Part shown: piece by piece, positions 8,437 to 15,976 of the stretch
Position numbering within the stretch: position 1 is the stretch's first letter
Layout: each line of letters starts with the position of its first letter
Source of the DNA: an uncultured Lachnospiraceae bacterium
GTDB lineage: Bacteria > Bacillota > Clostridia > Lachnospirales > Lachnospiraceae
NCBI GenBank assembly: GCA_946558465.1
Contig: CAMNTM010000005.1
Coordinates: 62,001-126,000 of the forward strand
Reading direction: 5' to 3'
Length of the DNA: 64,000 nucleotides
Program-made: the position numbers and the translations under genes
Notes under the pieces: generated by a model
Told to the model about the DNA's origin: nothing
The model's database searches: none
What the model saw: the letters and a program-made list of their open reading frames with translations, nothing else

Positions 8437-9060
8437 TTATTTGATATCGCTTTGAAAAGCGATTGCCTTTCCCAAAATATGTACATCATTAAGTTCCTCG
8501 TCTTGAAAGATTAGGTCTTCAAAAGTTGGATTTTCAGCTTTTAATATCAATAAGGATTTTTCTTTATAATAGTAAAGCCTTTTAAGCGTAGCTTCGCTCT
8601 CATTATTCACAACGACCGCGGCAATCTCTCCATTCTCAACCATATCCTGTTTTCTTACAAATACAATGTCTCCATCTAATATTCTAGCGTTTACCATGCT
8701 GTCACCGGAGGCTCTCAAACAAAAATCTGCCTTAATGTCTGTACCTGCCATGACGTAACTCTCCCTGTCCTCATTTGTATATTTTGGAATCCCACAAGCT
8801 ATTTCTCCAAGTAAGGGGAGACGCTTTAACTCTATGGGGTATATGTTTGATAGTGTAGGTTGTGTTTCGTTTTCGCCTGTTATCAAATATTCCACTGTAA
8901 CGTCAAAGTAATCTGCAATTTTTTGCATTTTATCAGTCTTGGGTGTATATCTCCCGGCCTTCCAGTTGCTAATGGTGGATGTGGTAAGTCCAGTCTCTTT
9001 GCAGACGCGGTATGGAGTTACCCCTTTTTCTGCGCATAATTTTTCAAAAATGTCATACAT
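8437..9060 (-). CDS. Phage repressor with HTH and S24 self-cleavage domain
   Basis: 207 residues from the ATG at 9060, behind GAGGTG. An N-terminal Xre helix-turn-helix (VCKETGLTTSTISNWKAGRYTPKTDKMQKIADYF) is followed by a peptidase S24 domain. The cleavage-site candidate is EIACGIP, Cys-Gly in place of Ala-Gly; the Ser nucleophile is in ASGDSM and the Lys base in EATLKRLYY. It is the LexA/CI-like lysogeny repressor, cleaved on RecA activation. Its recognition helix matches the Cro-like protein at 9263 almost residue for residue, so both should read the same operators. Confidence 0.93.
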   Translation of the reverse strand: MYDIFEKLCAEKGVTPYRVCKETGLTTSTISNWKAGRYTPKTDKMQKIADYFDVTVEYLITGENETQPTLSNIYPIELKRLPLLGEIACGIPKYTNEDRESYVMAGTDIKADFCLRASGDSMVNARILDGDIVFVRKQDMVENGEIAAVVVNNESEATLKRLYYYKEKSLLILKAENPTFEDLIFQDEELNDVHILGKAIAFQSDIK

Positions 9061-9077
9061 ATAGCACCTCACAAAAT

Positions 9078-9158
9078 AACTTTGAAAAATAAGCTAAAAA
9101 GTATTGACAAGCTTTGAAAACAATGCTATTCTATAGACATAGCTTTGATAACAAAGCT
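9078..9158. promoter_or_regulatory. Lysis-lysogeny operators (three AGCTTTG-type sites)
   Basis: Three 18-bp related sites: AACTTTGAAAAATAAGCT (9078-9095), AGCTTTGAAAACAATGCT (9110-9127) and the near-perfect palindrome AGCTTTGATAACAAAGCT (9141-9158). A partial AGCTTTG lies at 9172. They flank and overlap the rightward promoter between repressor and Cro-like genes, as in a lambdoid switch. Confidence 0.8.
9104..9132 (+). promoter_or_regulatory. Rightward early promoter
   Basis: TTGACA (9104-9109), a 17-bp spacer and TATTCT (9127-9132) preceded by TG, an extended -10. The middle operator (9110-9127) fills the spacer, so repressor binding would block it. It would drive the Cro-like gene and the early region. 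Confidence 0.75.
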
Positions 9159-9208
9159 AAACAAACGTAATAGCTTTGGTTTCTGGTATAAGTTTGATTG
9201 ACACTTTA

Positions 9209-9237
9209 ATTATATTTGAAACCTTAGCTAATGTCAA
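9209..9237 (-). promoter_or_regulatory. Leftward repressor promoter
   Basis: On the minus strand, TTGACA (9237-9232), a 17-bp spacer and TATAAT (9214-9209), a full consensus. Transcripts would cross the operator region into the repressor gene with a leader of about 140 nt. Divergent and overlapping transcription with the rightward promoter fits a bistable switch. Confidence 0.7.
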
Positions 9238-9262
9238 TATATTTTTAAGGAGGTGTGGAATT

Positions 9263-9448
9263 TTGTATAAAAAATATGCTGAGTTGCGGGATAAAGCTGG
9301 TGTTACTGACTACGAAGTCGGAAAGCGAACAGGAATAGCCACTTCTACGATCAGTAACTGGAAAGCTGGGAGATATACTCCAAAAACTGACAAAATCAAA
9401 AAGATAGCTGATTTCTTCGACAAGCCGATTGAGTATTTTTTGGAGTAG
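9263..9448 (+). CDS. Cro-like Xre-family regulator
   Basis: 61 residues from a TTG at 9263, eight bases after AAGGAGGTG; an upstream in-frame ATG at 9176 has no ribosome site. It is a single Xre helix-turn-helix: LRDKAGVTDYEVGKRTGIATSTISNWKAGRYTPKTDK. The last part is identical to the S24 repressor apart from a Met/Ile change just after it. It is probably the Cro counterpart that turns off the repressor in lytic growth. Confidence 0.85.
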   Translation: MYKKYAELRDKAGVTDYEVGKRTGIATSTISNWKAGRYTPKTDKIKKIADFFDKPIEYFLE

Positions 9449-9452
9449 GGAG

Positions 9453-9545
9453 GTGAGAAAGACGGATACAACAATTATATCATTTGTTTTGTCGGTCATA
9501 ACAATAATTTCTAACATTGCATTATTTTTCTATAACAGGAAGTGA
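9453..9545 (+). CDS. Possible 30-residue membrane peptide
   Basis: GTG-initiated frame encoding a short charged start (VRKTD), then about 20 hydrophobic residues (ISFVLSVITIISNIALFFY) and NRK. The candidate ribosome site GGAGG abuts the start codon, which weakens the case. Small single-span proteins are common at this position in Firmicute prophages. I have no family match. Confidence 0.3.
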   Translation: MRKTDTTIISFVLSVITIISNIALFFYNRK

Positions 9546-9547
9546 AT

Positions 9548-10033
9548 TTACAAACCGGGTGTATTATCTTTTTCCGGGCAAAACAAAATAAAAGTTTTTG
9601 ATTTATGCGTTGTTTGAACAATTATTTCAATCATATTTTTAAGAATTAATGATTTGTCATTAAAATCAAAAACAACTTTATGCATTGCTCCGGCGTTTGC
9701 AACTATATTTATAGGAAAGTCGGCAGACAGAATGCGTTCTGTATGTGGTATATCGGTTTCAGGAAATGCAGGAAAGTAATGTTCGCTCACCCATCTATGG
9801 GATAAGTAACATTGAATATCATGTATTTTCATTCTGGTAATAATAAGTGGAGAATTTGATAAATTTTGTATTGATAAAGTTAGAATACATCTATTGAAAT
9901 TCCCTTTGTCATACCATTCAAATTTTTCTATAGACATTTTAAAATTTGTGCGCTTGCAATACAAAGTGTATATCCATTGTGAAGAGGATAGTATAAGACC
10001 GAGTATAGAAATTGTTAATGTTATGTATTTCAT
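9548..10033 (-). CDS. Membrane-anchored protein of unknown function
   Basis: 161 residues with an N-terminal transmembrane helix (YITLTISILGLILSSSQWIYTLY), then a predicted beta-rich domain with TLSIQNLSNSPLIITRMKI, typical of immunoglobulin-like or arrestin-like outer domains. AGGAG precedes the ATG. It is a leftward gene inside the early region, suggesting expression from the prophage. A role such as superinfection exclusion is possible but not shown. Confidence 0.6.
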   Translation of the reverse strand: MKYITLTISILGLILSSSQWIYTLYCKRTNFKMSIEKFEWYDKGNFNRCILTLSIQNLSNSPLIITRMKIHDIQCYLSHRWVSEHYFPAFPETDIPHTERILSADFPINIVANAGAMHKVVFDFNDKSLILKNMIEIIVQTTHKSKTFILFCPEKDNTPGL

Positions 10034-10097
10034 TGTTAAATATTTCTCCTTTGCATTTGATAAGGAGATTATAGCACAAAAGGAGGTGATATGAGGT

Positions 10098-10310
10098 ATG
10101 GCTCTACATAAATTAAAAATCGATGAAGGACTTTATCTAGATAATTTTTTACTGCAAGGAGTCAAGGCATACAAGGTAAACCATGAAGAAAATGAAGATC
10201 TTGCATGCCTGACTCTTGAAATGGATGTATCACTGCTAAGCAATAAAGTTTGTTCCCAGTTCGATAGCTTCTTTAATCAGGAGGGATACGGAACTGGAAG
10301 CGAGAGATAG
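10098..10310 (+). CDS. Small early phage protein, cassette A
   Basis: 70 residues preceded by AAAGGAGGTGATATGAGGT. It starts ALHKLKIDEGLYLDNFLLQGVKAYKV and looks like a small beta-strand protein. The gene at 11680 has a similar layout (short strand-rich start, ExxxLxLxxxVS-like middle), suggesting distant paralogy. Its last 75 bp overlap the 3' end of the leftward gene at 10236-10616. Function unknown. Confidence 0.6.
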   Translation: MALHKLKIDEGLYLDNFLLQGVKAYKVNHEENEDLACLTLEMDVSLLSNKVCSQFDSFFNQEGYGTGSER

Positions 10311-10616
10311 AAGCTTCGGCTTTACTTTTTCCCAAATAGAAGTATTTTTAGTAGCTTCTATAAATTGATAGCCAGAAATAGATAAATCTCTTATGGCTGG
10401 CAATGGTTCATTAATGTATTTTTTTCCAGGAATTATTATATTCGAATCTATTAGTTTCCGAATCCAGTATAGAACTTCATTTTGCGGATACTGGGACAAG
10501 GCAGATTGAGCTAGTTTTACTGGATTGATAGGTATTATATTACCGTAATCGTCAGGAATGAGATTATTGGAAATAGTAATGAGTATATTCCGTAGGCAAT
10601 CTATATCAGGTCTCAT
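10236..10616 (-). CDS. DUF2513-like protein, cassette A
   Basis: 126 residues from the ATG at 10616, ten bases after AAAGGAG; an upstream in-frame ATG at 10649 lacks a ribosome site. MRPDIDCLRNILITISNN, a central EVLYWIRKLIDSNII helix pair, the segment DLSISGYQFIEATKNTSIWEKVK and a Ser/Leu-rich end match the plan of DUF2513 proteins. The fold is winged-helix-like, common in prophages and of unknown role. It is transcribed leftward from its own promoter at 10670-10698 against the early operon. Confidence 0.7.
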   Translation of the reverse strand: MRPDIDCLRNILITISNNLIPDDYGNIIPINPVKLAQSALSQYPQNEVLYWIRKLIDSNIIIPGKKYINEPLPAIRDLSISGYQFIEATKNTSIWEKVKPKLLSLASSSVSLLIKEAIELGTNFIA

Positions 10617-10638
10617 TTTTGAAAAGCTCCTTTCTTCA

Positions 10639-10698
10639 GTACTCGGCATTGGCAGATGCCTGTACCTAAATTATAGGAAAATTGGAAGAAAATAACAA
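10639..10698 (-). promoter_or_regulatory. Cassette A promoter and 5' stem
   Basis: Minus strand: TTGTTA (10698-10693), 17 bp, TATAAT (10675-10670). Just downstream lies an imperfect inverted repeat, with outer GTAC arms (10639-10642, 10662-10665) and inner GGCAT/ATGCC (10656-10660 with 10645-10649, read on the minus strand). The same order is found at cassettes B and C with different inner arms. Confidence 0.65.
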
Positions 10699-10798
10699 TA
10701 CAAAAGCACAAAAACAGAGCCCGAGAAGGCAACATAACAGGAGGAATTATAGAATAGGAGCCTGAGAAGGCAGCAGGATAGGAAGGAGGTGGTATGAG

Positions 10799-11053
10799 GT
10801 GAGAATTACATTAAAAGACTGGATAGCGTTACAGAAGAAAAATGTCAGAGTATGTGACGGAAACGAAGACGTTGTTCCTAAAGTGATTTTTATTGGAATC
10901 CTGAAGGAAGACGGAACCATAGAATCAAATGTAAGGTTGGTATCCGTAGAAAAATGGAGACAATTTGAGGAGATATGGAAGCAGATAAGCGGACAGAAGA
11001 ATCAGGCGTCCAAAGATTATCTGCCTCCTCAATTCTTCCTGTTTTGTGAGTAA
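10799..11053 (+). CDS. Small early phage protein, cassette B
   Basis: 84 residues from a GTG nine bases after GGAAGGAGG. MRITLKDWIALQKKNVRVCDGNEDVVPKVIF suggests a compact alpha/beta protein. I do not recognise a family. The 3' end is 14 bp from the convergent gene at 11068. Upstream (10718-10785) are decayed copies of the 3' end of a gene like that at 11472, encoding EPEKAxG. Confidence 0.55.
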   Translation: MRITLKDWIALQKKNVRVCDGNEDVVPKVIFIGILKEDGTIESNVRLVSVEKWRQFEEIWKQISGQKNQASKDYLPPQFFLFCE

Positions 11054-11067
11054 ATATTTTAGGGTAG

Positions 11068-11367
11068 TTAATTTTGATTAATAAGCAGATTATACGCTGT
11101 TCCAATCATGTCTTCCCAGGATTCAAAATTGGACTGCGATTGAATTGCTTTATCAAATTCGTTACTATTTTGCAATTTATCTAAGTCGTTTTGAGATGTT
11201 ATATCACAGCTGATGGATTCGAAAAAATCTAAAATGTTTTTATGTTTTGTATATGTACTCATGAATGAATCAGGGAAGAGTTCATATAAGCTTGCGGACG
11301 ATTCGTATTCAAGACGTTTTTCAATATCTTCAATATGCTTACCTACAGCTAAACGTATTTGGGTCAT
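11068..11367 (-). CDS. Hypothetical protein, cassette B
   Basis: 99 residues, acidic and helical (VGKHIEDIEKRLEYESSASLYELFPDSF), with a GGAAAGGAG ribosome site. There is no family match. It has the same position and promoter type as the leftward genes of cassettes A and C, so it may be an accessory (moron) gene expressed from the prophage. Confidence 0.6.
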   Translation of the reverse strand: MTQIRLAVGKHIEDIEKRLEYESSASLYELFPDSFMSTYTKHKNILDFFESISCDITSQNDLDKLQNSNEFDKAIQSQSNFESWEDMIGTAYNLLINQN

Positions 11368-11387
11368 AGCACTTCTCCTTTCCTTGT

Positions 11388-11446
11388 TACTTGGATATGC
11401 CAGTATCCTGTATCTAAATTATAGAAGGATTGGAAGGATTTTACAA
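11388..11446 (-). promoter_or_regulatory. Cassette B promoter and 5' stem
   Basis: Minus strand: TTGTAA (11446-11441), 17 bp, TATAAT (11423-11418). Downstream is an inverted repeat with outer TAC/GTA arms (11388-11390, 11410-11412) and inner GGATA/TATCC arms (11393-11397, 11404-11408). Spacing is the same as in cassette A, with compensating base changes in the inner arms. Confidence 0.65.
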
Positions 11447-11471
11447 GAAAAAGAGAAGGAGGTGGTGAGAG

Positions 11472-11666
11472 ATGTTAAAAACATACGCAGTAGTTTTCCA
11501 AAATGAAAGAACCGGGAAGGTAAAAATGGATATGTTTACAGATCCAAACGAAAGGGAAGCGCGTAGGAGTTTCCGGGAAGTCTATAGGCATGACAACTAT
11601 AGGATTCTTGCAACAGTAGAAATCCCAGAGATAACAAAACCAGAGCCTGAAAAGGCGGTAGGATAG
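11472..11666 (+). CDS. Small phage protein ending in EPEKAVG, cassette C
   Basis: 64 residues after AAGGAGGTGGTGAGAG. The segment LKTYAVVFQNERTGKVKMDMF and FREVYRHDNYRILATVEI suggests a small alpha/beta protein like those seen before replication genes in Firmicute phages. The 3' end (codons for EPEKAxG) recurs as isolated fragments at 10718-10780. Followed after 13 bp by the gene at 11680. Confidence 0.6.
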   Translation: MLKTYAVVFQNERTGKVKMDMFTDPNEREARRSFREVYRHDNYRILATVEIPEITKPEPEKAVG

Positions 11667-11679
11667 GGAGGTGATAGAG

Positions 11680-11874
11680 GTGGCAGGAATTACAATCAAC
11701 AAAGTAGATAATCGTAGTTTTTTAAAGATTGGAAGCGAGCAGATAGAAGTATCTGATTATAACGTTAAAAGCACTGCAAGTGGAGTTACAGAGCTTAACG
11801 TCACAATCAGAGGTACATCTAATGTATTTGAGATGTCAGCCAACCTAAAAGAGCAGATGAAATTGATCCCGTAA
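11680..11874 (+). CDS. Small early phage protein, cassette C
   Basis: 64 residues from a GTG at 11680; a GTG at 11671 lies within the GGGAGGTGA ribosome site and is less likely. It contains KVDNRSFLKIGSEQIEVSDY and VTELNVTIRGTSN, a small strand-rich protein perhaps related to the gene at 10098. It overlaps the convergent gene (11819-12412) by 56 bp. Function unknown. Confidence 0.55.
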   Translation: MAGITINKVDNRSFLKIGSEQIEVSDYNVKSTASGVTELNVTIRGTSNVFEMSANLKEQMKLIP

Positions 11875-12412
11875 TCCATGAATTACGTTCCATAACAGCA
11901 GAAAATTTAGAGAAAAGTCCTTTTTGCGGTGGAACTTGATTATTTACTACCATTTCAAGTAAAGAGATTATTTGCTGAAGTTCTTCTTTATCGTTTGAAT
12001 TGCTGGAAGCTATTTTCTCTTTAGCATCTTTGATGGCACTGTCTATATTTATGGTAACAACAGATTGCGTACCAATTACGGAATTGTTAGCTGTTCCAAT
12101 GTTGAAGGTCAAGTGATCTTGAGCAGTATTTTTGTGTTTGTATTCTGATTCGGTTAAATAAAAAAGCTTGTACTGCTGGAACTCACCGAAAGCAAAATCA
12201 GATACTTTATCTTCCACATAAAACCGCTCGTTTTCCGGGTTGATAAGCCAATCACCAGAATTTACGTCAGCATCTTTAAGCATTCCAATATATGCTTTTG
12301 CGGTTGCCGATTCGTGATTTGGAAGCCCTTGCGCATGGGAAACTATTTGTCCATTACGTTCAATTTGAAACGTGATCCCATGTCGCTCAATGAACTGTTC
12401 TGCAATATTCAT
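11819..12412 (-). CDS. Hypothetical protein with C-terminal hydrophobic tail, cassette C
   Basis: 197 residues from the ATG at 12412, eight bases after AAAGGAG; the in-frame codon at 12451 lacks a ribosome site. The N-terminal 80 residues (FIERHGITFQIERNGQIVSH, GDWLINPENERFYVEDK) form a beta-rich domain. A helical linker follows (ASSNSNDKEELQQIISLLEMVV), and a tail GSISSALLGWLTSQIH could sit in a membrane. No family is recognised. Own promoter and 5' stem like cassettes A and B. Confidence 0.6.
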   Translation of the reverse strand: MNIAEQFIERHGITFQIERNGQIVSHAQGLPNHESATAKAYIGMLKDADVNSGDWLINPENERFYVEDKVSDFAFGEFQQYKLFYLTESEYKHKNTAQDHLTFNIGTANNSVIGTQSVVTINIDSAIKDAKEKIASSNSNDKEELQQIISLLEMVVNNQVPPQKGLFSKFSAVMERNSWITGSISSALLGWLTSQIH

Positions 12413-12432
12413 GTCTATATCTCCTTTTCTGT

Positions 12433-12490
12433 GTACTCGGTGCGGTAACACTCGTACTTACAGTATAGGAGATTTGGAGAAAAATGGCAA
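12433..12490 (-). promoter_or_regulatory. Cassette C promoter and 5' stem
   Basis: Minus strand: TTGCCA (12490-12485), 17 bp, TATACT (12467-12462). Downstream, outer GTAC arms (12433-12436, 12454-12457) enclose inner arms of the GAGTG/CACC type (12449-12453, 12439-12442). This is the third copy of the same layout, the most diverged. Confidence 0.55.
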
Positions 12491-12547
12491 CATGTACAAA
12501 CAGTAACACATACATTTATATAACAGAAAAGGAGAGAGGTGAGAGAT

Positions 12548-12688
12548 ATGGACATTGAATTCCGGAACTTTGACATGTTTAAGGTCATTGAGAAGTTGTA
12601 CTCCCTGCTGGCAGAGCAGGAAGGTGCTGAGATTACGTGTACATTGGAAAGAGATGACGGCGTTACCAAAGAGATAAAGACCGCCTGA
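12548..12688 (+). CDS. 46-residue phage protein
   Basis: A short gene after AAAGGAGAGAGGTGAG encoding an acidic, mostly helical protein: IEFRNFDMFKVIEKLYSLLAEQ, then EITCTLERDDGVTKEI. The clear ribosome site and position in the early operon support it. No function recognised. Confidence 0.6.
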   Translation: MDIEFRNFDMFKVIEKLYSLLAEQEGAEITCTLERDDGVTKEIKTA

Positions 12689-12730
12689 GGCGGTAAAGGC
12701 ATGGACAAGCATTAGAGGAGGTGAACAATC

Positions 12731-13177
12731 ATGCAGAATAACAAACAGAAACTATGCAATGCCCTGGTGCCAGTAATCCGGGAAATAAAAGGCTTTTATA
12801 ACCTGTTAAGGCTTGAGTACCGGGGAAGCCGGGGGCTCGTGTATGCGGTATTCTCAACCGGAATCCAGAAGGTTATAGACGTGGACGGGCTTTCCGATGA
12901 AGCGCTGACTATGGCTATTCTGTCGGGGGTCACAGAGGTAATGCCGGAGGACAGCTTCCAGAGGTTCCTGAATCAGCAGAGGGAGCGTATAAAGGAATTG
13001 CGTCAGAAAGGCTGGGATAATAACGAAATTTTATGGCAGCTTACCGGAGTTGTAGCAGCTACAGCTTGGGAAGATGTAGAACTCAGTTTTACCGCATCGC
13101 AGTTAAGTCAGATTTTCGACCTGGTATTAAATCAGAATGAAAAAGAGCGCTTACATAATGCCCGGCAAGGCGCGTAA
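12731..13177 (+). CDS. Early phage protein of unknown function
   Basis: 148 residues after AGGAGGTG. The N-terminal half has the pattern IREIKGFYNLLRLEYRGSRG with a strand YAVFSTGIQKVIDV; a helical C-terminal half includes FQRFLNQQRERIKELRQKGW. No family assigned. It opens the run of co-oriented recombination and replication genes. Confidence 0.65.
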   Translation: MQNNKQKLCNALVPVIREIKGFYNLLRLEYRGSRGLVYAVFSTGIQKVIDVDGLSDEALTMAILSGVTEVMPEDSFQRFLNQQRERIKELRQKGWDNNEILWQLTGVVAATAWEDVELSFTASQLSQIFDLVLNQNEKERLHNARQGA

Positions 13178-13262
13178 GTGCTCCGAAAAATAACCAATTA
13201 AAGTATAGCGCAGAAGAGGAGATTCGTCAAACAGAAGTTTTGGATTCAGGAGGTAATAAAGA

Positions 13263-13421
13263 ATGTCAATGTATTGGACATGCCCTCTATGCGGGGCAAA
13301 TTTAGACCCAGGAGAGGCCTGTGATTGTCAGGAAGATAAAGAAGATAAAGGAAATAAGGAAGCAGTAAAGACGGCAGAGAAAAGAACCGCCGAAACATAT
13401 ATAACTTATGTCGTAGTGTGA
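13263..13421 (+). CDS. Small zinc-ribbon-like protein
   Basis: 52 residues: YWTCPLCGANLDPGEACDCQ with CxxC and CxC pairs, followed by a charged Lys/Glu tail. The ATG is preceded by CAGGAGGTAATAAAGA. This type of short Cys-rich protein is common next to recombination genes in Lachnospiraceae phages. Metal binding is inferred from the cysteines. Confidence 0.65.
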   Translation: MSMYWTCPLCGANLDPGEACDCQEDKEDKGNKEAVKTAEKRTAETYITYVVV

Positions 13422-13437
13422 AGAGGGGATTTGCCAG

Positions 13438-14094
13438 ATGGGAAGATACAGGATTTATGACTATAAAGATGAGGCGGACTGGCTTCGCGGCCGTACAAAT
13501 GGAATTGGAGGGAGTGATGCAAGCGCAGTAGTAGGAAGGAATCCATATAAGACAAACATTGATTTGTTTGAAGAGAAAACAGGAAGGAGGCGTGTGGAAG
13601 ATATTTCCAATAAGCCCTATGTAATATATGGGAAACGTGCAGAGGCGCCTATACGGGAGCTGTTTCGTCTGGACTATCCTCAGTATATGGTGGAGCATCA
13701 CGATCTCCGTATCTTGCAGAGCGAGGAATACCCCTTTATGCAGGCTTCCCTTGACGGGGAACTGATTGACGAGAAGGGGCGCAGGGGAATTCTGGAAATT
13801 AAGACGACTAATATCTTACAAAGCATGCAGCGTGAGAAATGGAAGGACAGGCTTCCGGATAATTATTATATCCAGGCGCTGCATTATCTGTTAGTGACAG
13901 GGTATGATTTTGTTGTATTGAAAGCACATCTGAAAAGTTTGTGGGACAGGGATATAAGGACGCAGGTCAGACATTATTTCATCGAGAGAGAAGAAGTGGA
14001 GGTAGATTTGGATTATCTATTATCAGAGGAAATAAAATTCTGGAAGTATGTGGAGAGCGGGCGCAAGCCTCCGCTCGTGCTTCCGGAGATATAG
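13438..14094 (+). CDS. YqaJ-type viral recombinase (exonuclease)
   Basis: 218 residues. GIGGSDASAVVGRNPYKTNIDLFEEKTG is the signature of the YqaJ domain. YGKRAEAPIRELF, then ASLDGELIDEKGRRGILEIKT, carries the acidic and Glu-x-Lys catalytic residues of the PD-(D/E)XK exonuclease fold. It works with RecT, two genes downstream, as an Exo/Beta-like pair: it resects double-strand ends 5'-3' so that RecT can anneal. It acts in the cytoplasm during phage replication. Confidence 0.92.
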   Translation: MGRYRIYDYKDEADWLRGRTNGIGGSDASAVVGRNPYKTNIDLFEEKTGRRRVEDISNKPYVIYGKRAEAPIRELFRLDYPQYMVEHHDLRILQSEEYPFMQASLDGELIDEKGRRGILEIKTTNILQSMQREKWKDRLPDNYYIQALHYLLVTGYDFVVLKAHLKSLWDRDIRTQVRHYFIEREEVEVDLDYLLSEEIKFWKYVESGRKPPLVLPEI

Positions 14095-14103
14095 GAGGAG
14101 ACT

Positions 14104-14985
14104 ATGGAACTAAAGATTATCAGCCCGCAGGAAAACGGGTTTTTAAAGGAAATTCAGTGGAACAGCGAGGAAGTAAAAGCTTATATTCTGGAGAAAACAG
14201 CACAGTATAAGGGGCTGGTATTTACAGAGACAGAGATAAGTGATGCTAAAAAGGACAGAGCAAAACTGAGAAAATTTAAGAGCGTTTTTGAAGATGAACG
14301 GAAACGGATCAAGAAGCTTTGTCTTGAGCCGTATGAGAAGTTTGAGAAACAGGTCAAAGAAATCGTTGAGTTAATCGAAGAACCGATTTGTATGATTGAT
14401 GCACAAATTAAAGAGGTGGAAGAAAATAAGAAAGAACAGAAGCGCAGAGATATTGAAAGTCTCTTTAAGGATATTGGTTTCCAGACTTTTGTTACATTAG
14501 AGCAGATATTTGACGGCAGATGGCTGAATGCGTCCGTTTCTTTAAACAGCATCAGGGAACAAATGGAGAGCCGGATGTATCAGATAGGGAGTGATGTCCT
14601 GAGTATTAATCAGCTTCCAGAGTTTAGTTTTGAAGCAATGGAAATTTATAAGTCTACACTGGATATTGGACAGGCAATTCAGGAGGGGCGCAGGCTTTCT
14701 GAAATTCAGAAACAGAAAGCGGCCTATGAGTCTGAACAGAAACGGCTTAAAGAAGAGGCTCAGAATAAAGCGGCAGAGGAGGCGGAAGCCCGGAATAAAG
14801 CAGCGGAAGAGCCGAAAACATCGAAAATTCAGGAAGAACAGACGGAAAATCCAGAATTCCAGAAAGAGCAGCTGATTACGATTGATTTTCGTGTAACTGC
14901 TACGAATGAACAGCTGGCATTGCTTAGGAAATTTTTGATTGAAAACAGAATCATTTATGGTCCGGTACCAAAGAAAGGAGAATAA
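14104..14985 (+). CDS. DUF1351 protein
   Basis: 293 residues. ELKIISPQENGFLKEIQWN and AKLRKFKSVFEDERKRIKKLCLEPYEKFEKQVKEIVELI give the long helical plan of DUF1351, a family regularly placed between YqaJ and RecT in Firmicute phages. The central and C-terminal region is a coiled coil with repeated KAAEEAEARNKAAEE-like stretches, ending in a small domain (TIDFRVTATNEQLALLRKFL). Its role in recombination is unknown. Confidence 0.85.
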   Translation: MELKIISPQENGFLKEIQWNSEEVKAYILEKTAQYKGLVFTETEISDAKKDRAKLRKFKSVFEDERKRIKKLCLEPYEKFEKQVKEIVELIEEPICMIDAQIKEVEENKKEQKRRDIESLFKDIGFQTFVTLEQIFDGRWLNASVSLNSIREQMESRMYQIGSDVLSINQLPEFSFEAMEIYKSTLDIGQAIQEGRRLSEIQKQKAAYESEQKRLKEEAQNKAAEEAEARNKAAEEPKTSKIQEEQTENPEFQKEQLITIDFRVTATNEQLALLRKFLIENRIIYGPVPKKGE

Positions 14986-14989
14986 GATT

Positions 14990-15958
14990 ATGGCAGTAGA
15001 AAACAGCCTGGCAGAAAAGCCTAAGAAACTGGACTTTGCAGTTTATTTGACGCAGGATGCCGCTAAGAAAGAGGTAAACAAAATTTTAGGAGGTACAGCG
15101 AGTACAAGGTTTATTTCCAGTATCGTGTCGGCAGTACAGACTACACCGGCATTAAGTGAATGTACAAATCCCAGCATTTTATCAGCGGCGCTTCTCGGTG
15201 AAGCTTTGAAGCTGTCGCCGTCGCCGCAGCTGGGACAGTTTTACCTAGTCCCGTACGACAATAAAAAGAAGCATTGTAAAGAGGCTCAGTTCCAGTTGGG
15301 ATATAAAGGGTATATCCAGCTGGCAAAAAGAAGCGGCGTATATAAAAAGATTAATGTTATATCCATTAAGGAAGGGGAGCTAGTCCGGTATGATCCATTG
15401 GAAGAAGAGCTGGAAGTACATCTAATCGAAGATGATCTGGTCAGGGAGGAAACACCAACAATAGGATATTATGCGATGTTTGAAGAAATTAATGGATTCA
15501 AACACAGTATGTACTGGTCGAAAAAGAAGATGCTTACCCATGCAGATAAGTTCAGCCAGGCATTTTCAAAAGACGGTTCAATTGTACATACCAAATATGG
15601 AGATAAGAAAAGGGTATCGTTTGAAGATTATGAAGCTGGGAAATACGATTCAAAAGATGAATGGCTGTATTCTTCCTTTTGGTATAAGGATTTTGATGCT
15701 ATGGCGCATAAGACGATGCTCCGGCAGTTAATCAGTAAATGGGGAACTATGTCTATTGAGCTGCAGACGGCGCTGGACAAGGATATGGCTGTGATACGGG
15801 AAGACGGAAAGGCGGATTATGTAGATGCAGATGTCCACACAAAAGCGCCGGAAAATGTAGTTTCAGAGCAGGAGTTAACGGAAATCCCTGAAGAAGGCAC
15901 GATGCAGGAAGAGGTGCAGACAAGTGCGGAAGAGGCCTTTTTTGGTGGGAATATATAA
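14990..15958 (+). CDS. recT: RecT family single-strand annealing protein
   Basis: 322 residues from the ATG at 14990 (AAAGAAAGGAGAATAAGATT before it), 4 bp after the previous stop. SIVSAVQTTPALSECTNPSILSAALLGEALKLSPSPQLGQFYLVPY and QFQLGYKGYIQLAKRSG are RecT hallmarks. It coats single-stranded DNA and anneals complementary strands, paired with the YqaJ nuclease. The C-terminus is acidic, as usual. Full length. Confidence 0.95.
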   Translation: MAVENSLAEKPKKLDFAVYLTQDAAKKEVNKILGGTASTRFISSIVSAVQTTPALSECTNPSILSAALLGEALKLSPSPQLGQFYLVPYDNKKKHCKEAQFQLGYKGYIQLAKRSGVYKKINVISIKEGELVRYDPLEEELEVHLIEDDLVREETPTIGYYAMFEEINGFKHSMYWSKKKMLTHADKFSQAFSKDGSIVHTKYGDKKRVSFEDYEAGKYDSKDEWLYSSFWYKDFDAMAHKTMLRQLISKWGTMSIELQTALDKDMAVIREDGKADYVDADVHTKAPENVVSEQELTEIPEEGTMQEEVQTSAEEAFFGGNI

Positions 15959-15976
15959 AAAGGAAAGGAGGAATTG

